From assembly GCA_963989245.1 (NCBI GenBank), contig OZ022349.1:31726693-31790692 (forward strand): a stretch of DNA of 64,000 bases, in the 5' to 3' direction. The notes beneath the pieces were generated by a model that saw only the letters and a list, made by a program, of their open reading frames with translations, did no database searches and was not told where the DNA came from. Below are positions 1-10,256 of the stretch, piece by piece. A program made the translations under genes and the position numbers. Within the stretch, counting starts at the first letter, position 1, and each line of letters opens with the position of its first letter. This stretch comes from Nansenia antarctica (lineage: Eukaryota > Chordata > Actinopteri > Argentiniformes > Microstomatidae).

Positions 1-273
1 CTGAAAACGAAACGTTGATTACTTTTGAGCAAAAGGCTGCACACACGCAATTCAAGTTGCTCTGATTGTCATTTAGAGTAACATTATAGGATTATTCAAC
101 AACAAGTCAAAATGTGCTCGTGAAAGGCAGAAAACAACACTTTGATAGTTTGATATAACTTGAGAACGAATGCAAAAAACAGTCCACTCTAAGAACAGGC
201 CGCTTGGACACTTTCAGAACAGCTCTGTTAATGACTGAAAACAGCTCTCGAAGAGATTGTCAAAAGAGACTCC

Positions 274-533
274 GAAAACGAAACGTTGATCACTTTTGAG
301 CAAAAGGCTGCACACACGCAATTCAAGTTGCTCTGATTGTCATTTAGAGTTACATTATAGGAGCATTCAGCAACAAGTCAAAATGTGCTCCAGAAAAGCA
401 GAAAACAACACTGATAGAACTTGAGAACGAATGCAAAAACAGTCCACTCTCAGAACAGGCCGCTTGGACACTTTCAGAACAGCTCTGTTAATGACTGAAA
501 ACAGCTCTCGAAGAGATTGTCAAAAGAGACTCT
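274..533 (+). repeat. Short monomer S1 (260 bp)
   Basis: First of twelve copies of the short variant. Differences sit in about 95 bases: GGAGCATTCAGC for GGATTATTCAAC, CTCCAGAAAAGC for CTCGTGAAAGGC, a 10-bp deletion in the TTTGATAG/TTTGATAT region, and A5 instead of A6. The flanks match ordinary monomers, so it looks like a mosaic. Its counterpart is the short monomer at 33,245. Confidence 0.96.
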
Positions 534-1075
534 GAAAACGAAACGTTGATTACTTTTGAGCAAAAGGCTGCACACACGCAATTCAAGTTGCTCTGATTGT
601 CATTTAGAGTTACATTATAGGATTATTCAACAACAAGTCAAAATGTGCTCGTGAAAGGCAGAAAACAACACTTTGATAGTTTGATATAACTTGAGAACGA
701 ATGCAAAAAACAGTCCACTCTAAGAACAGGCCGCTTGGACACTTTCAGAACAGCTCTGTTAATGACTGAAAACAGCTCTCGAAGAGATTGTCAAAAGAGA
801 CTCCGAAAACGAAACGTTGATCACTTTTGAGCAAAAGGCTGCACACACGCAATTCAAGTTGCTCTGATTGTCATTTAGAGTAACATTATAGGATTATTCA
901 ACAACAAGTCAAAATGTGCTCATGAAAGGCAGAAAACAACACTTTGATAGTTTGATATAACTTGAGAACGAATGCAAAAAACAGTCCACTCTAAGAACAG
1001 GCCGCTCGGACACTTTCAGAACAGCTCTGTTAATGACTGAAAACAGCTCTCGAAGAGATTGTCAAAAGAGACTCC

Positions 1076-1889
1076 GAAAACGAAACGTTGATCACTTTTG
1101 AGCAAAAGGCTGCACACACGCAATTCAAGTTGCTCTGATTGTCATTTAGAGTTACATTATAGGATTATTCAACAACAAGTCAAAATGTGCTCGTGAAAGG
1201 CAGAAAACAACACTTTGATAGTTTGATATAACTTGAGAACGAATGCAAAAAACAGTCCACTCTAAGAACAGGCCGCTTGGACACTTTCAGAACAGCTCTG
1301 TTAATGACTTAAAACAGCTCTCGAAGAGATTGTCAAAAGAGACTCCGAAAACGAAACGTTGATCACTTTTGAGCAAAAGGCTGCACACATGCAATTCAAG
1401 TTGCTCTGATTGTCATTTAGAGTTACATTATAGGATTATTCAACAACAAGTCAAAATGTGCTCGTGAAAGGCAGAAAACAACACTTTGATAGTTTGATAT
1501 AACTTGAGAACGAATGCAAAAAACAGTCCACTCTAAGAACAGGCCGCTCGGACACTTTCAGAACAGCTCTGTTAATGACTGAAAACAGCTCTCGAAGAGA
1601 TTGTCAAAAGAGACTCTGAAAACGAAACGTTGATTACTTTTGAGCAAAAGGCTGCACACACGCAATTCAAGTTGCTCTGATTGTCATTTAGAGTTACATT
1701 ATAGGATTATTCAACAACAAGTCAAAATGTGCTCGTGAAAGGCAGAAAACAACACTTTGATAGTTTGATATAACTTGAGAACGAATGCAAAAAAACAGTC
1801 CAGTCTCAGAACAGGCCGCTTGGACACTTTCAGAACAGCTCTGTTAATGACTGAAAACAGCTCTCGAAGAGATTGTCAAAAGAGACTCC
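1076..1889 (+). repeat. 814-bp three-monomer cassette, copy 1
   Basis: Three linked monomers. The first has GACTTAAA instead of GACTGAAA. The second has CACATGC and CTCGG and ends in CTCTG. The third has p18 T, a run of seven A and GTCCAGTCT instead of GTCCACTCT, which makes it 272 bp. Finding these rare variants in the same order six times shows that the cassette was copied as a unit. Confidence 0.92.
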
Positions 1890-2160
1890 GAAAACGAAAC
1901 GTTGATCACTTTTGAGCAAAAGGCTGCACACACGCAATTCAAGTTGCTCTGATTGTCATTTAGAGTTACATTATAGGATTATTCAACAACAAGTCAAAAT
2001 GTGCTCGTGAAAGGCAGAAAACAACACTTTGATAGTTTGATATAACTTGAGAACGAATGCAAAAAACAGTCCACTCTAAGAACAGGCCGCTTGGACACTT
2101 TCAGTACAGCTCTGTTAATGACTGAAAACAGCTCTCGAAGAGATTGTCAAAAGAGACTCC

Positions 2161-2420
2161 GAAAACGAAACGTTGATCACTTTTGAGCAAAAGGCTGCAC
2201 ACACGCAATTCAAGTTGCTCTGATTGTCATTTAGAGTTACATTATAGGAGCATTCAGCAACAAGTCAAAATGTGCTCCAGAAAAGCAGAAAACAACACTG
2301 ATAGAACTTGAGAACGAATGCAAAAACAGTCCACTCTCAGAACAGGCCGCTTGGACACTTTCAGAACAGCTCTGTTAATGACTGAAAACAGCTCTCGAAG
2401 AGATTGTCAAAAGAGACTTC
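2161..2420 (+). repeat. Short monomer S2 (260 bp)
   Basis: Same short variant. It follows a monomer with CAGTACAG (near 2105), the arrangement also seen at 22,980, 31,370 and 36,216. It ends in a private ACTTCG instead of ACTCCG or ACTCTG. Its counterpart is at 36,216, offset 34,055. Confidence 0.96.
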
Positions 2421-2691
2421 GAAAACGAAACGTTGATCACTTTTGAGCAAAAGGCTGCACACACGCAATTCAAGTTGCTCTGATTGTCATTTAGAGTTAC
2501 ATTATAGGATTATTCAACAACAAGTCAAAATGTGCTCGTGAAAGGCAGAAAACAACACTTTGATAGTTTGATATAACTTGAGAACGAATGCAAAAAACAG
2601 TCCACTCTAAGAACAGGCCGCTTGGACACTTTCAGAACAGCTCTGTTAATGACTGAAAACAGCTCTCGAAGAGATTGTCAAAAGAGACTCC

Positions 2692-2962
2692 GAAAACGAA
2701 ACGTTGATCACTTTTGAGCAAAAGGCTGCACACACGCAATTCAAGTTGCTCTGATTGTCATTTAGAGTTACATTATAGGATTATTCAACAACAAGTCAAA
2801 ATGTGCTCGTGAAAGGCAGAAAACAACACTTTGATAGTTTGATATAACTTGAGAACGAATGCAAAAAACAGTCCACTCTCAGAACAGGCCGCTTGGACAC
2901 TTTCAGAACAGCTCTGTTAATGACTGAAAACAGCTCTCGAAGAGATTGTCAAAAGAGACTCC
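2692..2962 (+). repeat. Reference monomer (271 bp) used for p-coordinates
   Basis: A typical full-length monomer, used here as a ruler (p1 = 2692). Composition is A 99, T 66, G 52, C 54. Visible structure: palindrome AACGTT at p9-14 and TGATCA at p14-19; a dyad CTTTTG-AG-CAAAAG at p20-33; TCAAGTT at p50-56, which could pair with AACTTGA at p155-161; two copies of TTTGATA at p139-145 and p147-153; an A6 run near p172-177; a dyad AACAG-CT-CTGTT at p216-227; and a direct repeat AACAGCTCT at p216-224 and p238-246. It has eight CpG sites, counting the one across the monomer junction (p271/p1). The main variable sites are p18 C/T, p78 T/A, p189 A/C, p203 T/C and p271 C/T. This copy reads C, T, C, T, C. 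Confidence 0.95.
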
Positions 2963-3233
2963 GAAAACGAAACGTTGATCACTTTTGAGCAAAAGGCTGC
3001 ACACACGCAATTCAAGTTGCTCTGATTGTCATTTAGAGTAACATTATAGGATTATTCAACAACAAGTCAAAATGTGCTCGTGAAAGGCAGAAAACAACAC
3101 TTTGATAGTTTGATATAACTTGAGAACGAATGCAAAAAACAGTCCACTCTAAGAACAGGCCGCTCGGACACTTTCAGAACAGCTCTGTTAATGACTGAAA
3201 ACAGCTCTCGAAGAGATTGTCAAAAGAGACTCC

Positions 3234-4047
3234 GAAAACGAAACGTTGATCACTTTTGAGCAAAAGGCTGCACACACGCAATTCAAGTTGCTCTGATTGT
3301 CATTTAGAGTTACATTATAGGATTATTCAACAACAAGTCAAAATGTGCTCGTGAAAGGCAGAAAACAACACTTTGATAGTTTGATATAACTTGAGAACGA
3401 ATGCAAAAAACAGTCCACTCTAAGAACAGGCCGCTTGGACACTTTCAGAACAGCTCTGTTAATGACTTAAAACAGCTCTCGAAGAGATTGTCAAAAGAGA
3501 CTCCGAAAACGAAACGTTGATCACTTTTGAGCAAAAGGCTGCACACATGCAATTCAAGTTGCTCTGATTGTCATTTAGAGTTACATTATAGGATTATTCA
3601 ACAACAAGTCAAAATGTGCTCGTGAAAGGCAGAAAACAACACTTTGATAGTTTGATATAACTTGAGAACGAATGCAAAAAACAGTCCACTCTAAGAACAG
3701 GCCGCTCGGACACTTTCAGAACAGCTCTGTTAATGACTGAAAACAGCTCTCGAAGAGATTGTCAAAAGAGACTCTGAAAACGAAACGTTGATTACTTTTG
3801 AGCAAAAGGCTGCACACACGCAATTCAAGTTGCTCTGATTGTCATTTAGAATTACATTATAGGATTATTCAACAACAAGTCAAAATGTGCTCGTGAAAGG
3901 CAGAAAACAACACTTTGATAGTTTGATATAACTTGAGAACGAATGCAAAAAAACAGTCCAGTCTCAGAACAGGCCGCTTGGACACTTTCAGAACAGCTCT
4001 GTTAATGACTGAAAACAGCTCTCGAAGAGATTGTCAAAAGAGACTCC
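3234..4047 (+). repeat. 814-bp three-monomer cassette, copy 2
   Basis: Same ordered markers as the copy at 1076. Its third monomer has a private change, GAATTAC for GAGTTAC, near 3850. With the following monomer it forms the first half of a 1,085-bp tandem duplication. Confidence 0.92.
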
Positions 4048-4318
4048 GAAAACGAAACGTTGATCACTTTTGAGCAAAAGGCTGCACACACGCAATTCAA
4101 GTTGCTCTGATTGTCATTTAGAGTTACATTATAGGATTATTCAACAACAAGTCAAAATGTGCTCGTGAAAGGCAGAAAACAACACTTTGATAGTTTGATA
4201 TAACTTGAGAACGAATGCAAAAAACAGTCCACTCTCAGAACAGGCCGCTTGGACACTTTCAGAACAGCTCTGTTAATGACTGAAAACAGCTCTCGAAGAG
4301 ATTGTCAAAAGAGACTCC

Positions 4319-5132
4319 GAAAACGAAACGTTGATCACTTTTGAGCAAAAGGCTGCACACACGCAATTCAAGTTGCTCTGATTGTCATTTAGAGTTACAT
4401 TATAGGATTATTCAACAACAAGTCAAAATGTGCTCGTGAAAGGCAGAAAACAACACTTTGATAGTTTGATATAACTTGAGAACGAATGCAAAAAACAGTC
4501 CACTCTAAGAACAGGCCGCTTGGACACTTTCAGAACAGCTCTGTTAATGACTTAAAACAGCTCTCGAAGAGATTGTCAAAAGAGACTCCGAAAACGAAAC
4601 GTTGATCACTTTTGAGCAAAAGGCTGCACACATGCAATTCAAGTTGCTCTGATTGTCATTTAGAGTTACATTATAGGATTATTCAACAACAAGTCAAAAT
4701 GTGCTCGTGAAAGGCAGAAAACAACACTTTGATAGTTTGATATAACTTGAGAACGAATGCAAAAAACAGTCCACTCTAAGAACAGGCCGCTCGGACACTT
4801 TCAGAACAGCTCTGTTAATGACTGAAAACAGCTCTCGAAGAGATTGTCAAAAGAGACTCTGAAAACGAAACGTTGATTACTTTTGAGCAAAAGGCTGCAC
4901 ACACGCAATTCAAGTTGCTCTGATTGTCATTTAGAGTTACATTATAGGATTATTCAACAACAAGTCAAAATGTGCTCGTGAAAGGCAGAAAACAACACTT
5001 TGATAGTTTGATATAACTTGAGAACGAATGCAAAAAAACAGTCCAGTCTCAGAACAGGCCGCTGGGACACTTTCAGAACAGCTCTGTTAATGACTGAAAA
5101 CAGCTCTCGAAGAGATTGTCAAAAGAGACTCC
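4319..5132 (+). repeat. 814-bp three-monomer cassette, copy 3
   Basis: Same ordered markers, starting exactly 1,085 bp after copy 2. The third monomer has a private GCTGGG for GCTTGG near 5062. The next monomer (5133) leads into the short monomer that opens the 14/15-monomer repeat. Confidence 0.92.
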
Positions 5133-5403
5133 GAAAACGAAACGTTGATCACTTTTGAGCAAAAGGCTGCACACACGCAATTCAAGTTGCTCTGATTGTC
5201 ATTTAGAGTTACATTATAGGATTATTCAACAACAAGTCAAAATGTGCTCGTGAAAGGCAGAAAACAACACTTTGATAGTTTGATATAACTTGAGAACGAA
5301 TGCAAAAAACAGTCCACTCTAAGAACAGGCCGCTTGGACACTTTCAGAACAGCTCTGTTAATGACTGAAAACAGCTCTCGAAGAGATTGTCAAAAGAGAC
5401 TCT

Positions 5404-5663
5404 GAAAACGAAACGTTGATCACTTTTGAGCAAAAGGCTGCACACACGCAATTCAAGTTGCTCTGATTGTCATTTAGAGTTACATTATAGGAGCATTCAG
5501 CAACAAGTCAAAATGTGCTCCAGAAAAGCAGAAAACAACACTGATAGAACTTGAGAACGAATGCAAAAACAGTCCACTCTCAGAACAGGCCGCTTGGACA
5601 CTTTTAGAACAGCTCTGTTAATGACTGAAAACAGCTCTCGAAGAGATTGTCAAAAGAGACTCT
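5404..5663 (+). repeat. Short monomer S3 (260 bp), opens HOR copy A
   Basis: Short variant with CTTTTAG instead of CTTTCAG near 5601. That change marks every short monomer that opens a 14/15-monomer repeat (5404, 9458, 13238, 39459, 43242) and is absent from the other seven. Confidence 0.96.
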
Positions 5664-8600
5664 GAAAACGAAACGTTGATTACTTTTGAGCAAAAGGCTG
5701 CACACACGCAATTCAAGTTGCTCTGATTGTCATTTAGAGTAACATTATAGGATTATTCAACAACAAGTCAAAATGTGCTCGTGAAAGGCAGAAAACAACA
5801 CTTTGATAGTTTGATATAACTTGAGAACGAATGCAAAAAACAGTCCACTCTCAGAACAGGCCGTTTGGACACATTCAGAACAGCTCTGTTAATGACTGAA
5901 AACAGCTCTCGAAGAGATTGTCAAAAGAGACTCCGAAAACGAAACGTTGATCACTTTTGAGCAAAAGGCTGCACACACGCAATTCAAGTTGCTCTGATTG
6001 TCATTTAGAGTTACATTATAGGATTATTCAACAACAAGTCAAAATGTGCTCGTGAAAGGCAGAAAACAACACTTTGATAGTTTGATATAACTTGAGAACG
6101 AATGCAAAAAACAGTCCACTCTCAGAACAGGCCGCTTGGACACTTTCAGAACAGCTCTGTTAATGACTGAAAACAGCTCTCGAAGAGATTGTCAAAAGAG
6201 ACTCCGAAAACGAAACGTTGATCACTTTTGAGCAAAAGGCTGCACACACGCAATTCAAGTTGCTCTGATTGTCATTTAGAGTTACATTATAGGATTATTC
6301 AACAACAAGTCAAAATGTGCTCGTGAAAGGCAGAAAACAACACTTTGATAGTTTGATATAACTTGAGAACGAATGCAAAAAACAGTCCACTCTCAGAACA
6401 GGCCGCTTGGACACTTTCAGAACAGCTCTGTTAATGACTGAAAACAGCTCTCGAAGAGATTGTCAAAAGAGACTCCGAAAACGAAACGTTGATCACTTTT
6501 GAGCAAAAGGCTGCACACACGCAATTCAAGTTGCTCTGATTGTCATTTAGAGTTACGTTATAGGATTATTCAACAACAAGTCAAAATGTGCTCGTGAAAG
6601 GCAGAAAACAACACTTTGATAGTTTGATATAACTTGAGAACGAATGCAAAAAACAGTCCACTCTAAGAACAGGCCGCTTGGACACTTTCAGAACAGCTCT
6701 GTTAATGACTGAAAACAGCTCTCGAAGAGATTGTCAAAAGAGACTCTGAAAACGAAACGTTGATCACTTTTGAGCAAAAGGCTGCACACACGCAATTCAA
6801 GTTGCTCTGATTGTCATTTAGAGTTACATTAGAGGATTATTCAACAACAAGTCAAAATGTGCTCGTGAAAGGCAGAAAACAACACTTTGATAGTTTGATA
6901 TAACTTGAGAACGAATGCAAAAAACAGTCCACTCTAAGAACAGGCCGCTTGGACACTTTCAGAACAGCTCTGTTAATGACTGAAAACAGCTCTCGAAGAG
7001 ATTGTCAAAAGAGACTCCGAAAACGAAACGTTGATCACTTTTGAGCAAAAGGCTGCACACACGCAATTCAAGTTGCTCTGATTGTCATTTAGAGTTACAT
7101 TATAGGATTATTCAACAACAAGTCAAAATGTGCTCGTGAAAGGCAGAAAACAACACTTTGATAGTTTGATATAACTTGAGAACGAATGCAAAAAACAGTC
7201 CACTCTAAGAACAGGCCGCTTGGACACTTTCAGAACAGCTCTGTTAATGACTGAAAACAGCTCTCGAAGAGATTGTCAAAAGAGACTCTGAAAACGAAAC
7301 GTTGATTACTTTTGAGCAAAAGGCTGCACACACGCAATTCACGTTGCTCTGATTGTCATTTAGAGTAACATTATAGGATTATTCAACAACAAGTCAAAAT
7401 GTGCTCGTGAAAGGCAGAAAACAACACTTTGATAGTTTGATATAACTTGAGAACGAATGCAAAAAACAGTCCACTCTAAGAACAGGCCGCTTGGACACTT
7501 TCAGAACAGCTCTGTTAATGACTGAAAACAGCTCTCGAAGAGATTGTCAAAAGAGACTCTGTAAACGAAACGTTGATCACTTTTGAGCAAAAGGCTGCAC
7601 ACACGCAATTCAAGTTGCTCTGGTTGTCATTTAGAGTTACATTATAGGATTATTCAACAACAAGTCAAAATGTGCTCGTGAAAGGCAGAAAACAACACTT
7701 TGATAGTTTGATATAACTTGAGAACGAATGCAAAAAACAGTCCACTCTCAGAACAGGCCGCTTGGACACTTTCAGAACAGCTCTGTTAATGACTGAAAAC
7801 AGCTCTCGAAGAGATTGTCAAAAGAGACTCCGAAAACGAAACGTTGATCACTTTTGAGCAAAAGGCTGCACACACGCAATTCAAGTTGCTCTGATTGTCA
7901 TTTAGAGTTACATTATAGGATTATTCAACAACAAGTCAAAATGTGCTTGTGAAAGGCAGAAAACAACACTTTGATAGTTTGATATAACTTGAGAACGAAT
8001 GCAAAAAACAGTCCACTCTAAGAACAGGCCGCTTGGACACTTTCAGAACAGCTCTGTTAATGACTGAAAACAGCTCTCGAAGAGATTGTCAAAAGAGACT
8101 CTGAAAACGAAACGTTGATCACTTTTGAGCAAAAGGCTGCACACACGCAATTCAAGTTGCTCTGATTGTCATTTAGAGTTACATTATAGGATTATTCAAC
8201 AACAAGTCAAAATGTGCTCGTGAAAGGCAGAAAACAACACTTTGATAGTTTGATATAACTTGAGAACGAATGCAAAAAACAGTCCACTCTAAGAACAGGC
8301 CGCTTGGACACTTTCAGAACAGCTCTGTTAATGACTGAAAACAGCTCTCGAAGAGATTGTCAAAAGAGACTCCGAAAACGAAACGTTGATCACTTTTGAG
8401 CAAAAGGCTGCACACACGCAATTCAAGTTGCTCTGATTGTCATTTAGAGTTACATTATAGGATTATTCAACAACAAGTCAAAATGTGCTCGTGAAAGGCA
8501 GAAAACAACACTTTGATAGTTTGATATAACTTGAGAACGAATGCAAAAAACAGTCCACTCTCAGAACAGGCCGCTTGGACACTTTCAGAACAGCTCTGTT

Positions 8601-9457
8601 AATGACTGAAAACAACTCTCGAAGAGATTGTCAAAAGAGACTCCGAAAACGAAACGTTGATCACTTTTGAGCAAAAGGCTGCACACACGCAATTCAAGTT
8701 GCTCTGATTGTCATTTAGAGTTACATTATAGGATTATTCAACAACAAGTCAAAATGTGCTCGTGAAAGGCAGAAAACAACACTTTGATAGTTTGATATAA
8801 CTTGAGAACGAATGCAAAAAACAGTCCACTCTAAGAACAGGCCGCTTGGACACTTTCAGAACAGCTCTGTTAATGACTGAAAACAGCTCTCGAAGAGATT
8901 GTCAAAAGAGACTCCGAAAACGAAACATTGATCACTTTTGAGCAAAAGGCTGCACACACGCAATTCAAGTTGCTCTGATTGTCATTTAGAGTAACATTAT
9001 AGGATTATTCAACAACAAGTCAAAATGTGCTCGTGAAAGGCAGAAAACAACACTTTGATAGTTTGATATAACTTGAGAACGAATGCAAAAAACAGTCCAC
9101 TCTCAGAACAGGCCGCTTGGACACTTTCAGAACAGCTTTGTTAATGACTGAAAACAGCTCTCGAAGAGATTGTCAAAAGAGACTCCGAAAACGAAACGTT
9201 GATCACTTTTGAGCAAAAGGCTGCACACACGCATTTCAAGTTGCTCTGATTGTCATTTAGAGTTACATTATAGGATTATTCAACAACAAGTCAAAATGTG
9301 CTCGTGAAAGGCAGAAAACAACACTTTGATAGTTTGATATAACTTGAGAACGAATGCAAAAAACAGTCCACTCTCAGAACAGGCCGCTTGGACACTTTCA
9401 GAACAGCTCTGTTAATGACTGAAAACAGCTCTCGAAGAGATTGTCAAAAGAGACTCT
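5404..9457 (+). repeat. Higher-order repeat copy A (15 monomers, 4,054 bp)
   Basis: Begins with short monomer S3. Markers in order: GTTTGGACACATTC (5863), GTTACGTTA (6555), ATTAGAGG (6829), ATTCACGTTG (7337), CTGGTTG (7621), GCTTGTG (7946), AACAACTCTC (8611), AAACATTG (8925), GCTTTG (9135) and GCATTTC (9231). It has all 15 monomers, so it may be closest to the original unit. It has one private change, GTAAACG for GAAAACG, at 7561. Copy D is its counterpart. Confidence 0.93.
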
Positions 9458-9717
9458 GAAAACGAAACGTTGATCACTTTTGAGCAAAAGGCTGCACACA
9501 CGCAATTCAAGTTGCTCTGATTGTCATTTAGAGTTACATTATAGGAGCATTCAGCAACAAGTCAAAATGTGCTCCAGAAAAGCAGAAAACAACACTGATA
9601 GAACTTGAGAACGAATGCAAAAACAGTCCACTCTCAGAACAGGCCGCTTGGACACTTTTAGAACAGCTCTGTTAATGACTGAAAACAGCTCTCGAAGAGA
9701 TTGTCAAAAGAGACTCT
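9458..9717 (+). repeat. Short monomer S4 (260 bp), opens HOR copy B
   Basis: Short variant with the CTTTTAG marker. It is followed by the monomer with GTTTGGACACATTC, as in all copies of this higher-order repeat. Confidence 0.96.
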
Positions 9718-9988
9718 GAAAACGAAACGTTGATTACTTTTGAGCAAAAGGCTGCACACACGCAATTCAAGTTGCTCTGATTGTCATTTAGAGTAACATT
9801 ATAGGATTATTCAACAACAAGTCAAAATGTGCTCGTGAAAGGCAGAAAACAACACTTTGATAGTTTGATATAACTTGAGAACGAATGCAAAAAACAGTCC
9901 ACTCTCAGAACAGGCCGTTTGGACACATTCAGAACAGCTCTGTTAATGACTGAAAACAGCTCTCGAAGAGATTGTCAAAAGAGACTCC

Positions 9989-10256
9989 GAAAACGAAACG
10001 TTGATCACTTTTGAGCAAAAGGCTGCACACACGCAATTCAAGTTGCTCTGATTGTCATTTAGAGTTACATTATAGGATTATTCAACAAGTCAAAATGTGC
10101 TCGTGAAAGGCAGAAAACAACACTTTGATAGTTTGATATAACTTGAGAACGAATGCAAAAAACAGTCCACTCTCAGAACAGGCCGCTTGGACACTTTCAG
10201 AACAGCTCTGTTAATGACTGAAAACAGCTCTCGAAGAGATTGTCAAAAGAGACTCC
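9989..10256 (+). repeat. 268-bp monomer with 3-bp deletion, in copy B
   Basis: TTCAACAACAAG is reduced to TTCAACAAG near 10,081, one CAA unit less. The change is shared only with the monomers at 13,769 and 43,773 and shows that copies B, C and E are closer to each other than to A and D. Confidence 0.95.

Larger units (their letters stand above)
1..5403 (+). repeat. Satellite block 1: cassette-rich region
   Basis: Monomers here carry a variant set not found in the 15.7-22.7 kb stretch: p18 T, p78 A, CTCGG at p202-206, GACTTAAA near p232, CACATGC near p40 and a seven-A run. They recur in fixed order as an 814-bp cassette, listed separately. Two short monomers (274 and 2161) lie in the block. 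Positions 3234-4318 and 4319-5403 form a 1,085-bp, four-monomer tandem duplication. The window opens inside the block, so its left limit is unknown. A paralogous copy lies at about 32,974-39,458. Confidence 0.9.

Noticed and set aside
274..533. Insertion of a mobile element as the origin of the short monomers
   Set aside because: The short copies are 11 bp shorter, not longer, and show no terminal repeats or target-site duplications.
2692..2962. CENP-B box on the minus strand around TTTCGTTTTCGGAG
   Set aside because: Only the TTCG start fits; the required A and the CGGG at their set distances are missing. This does not exclude a centromeric role.
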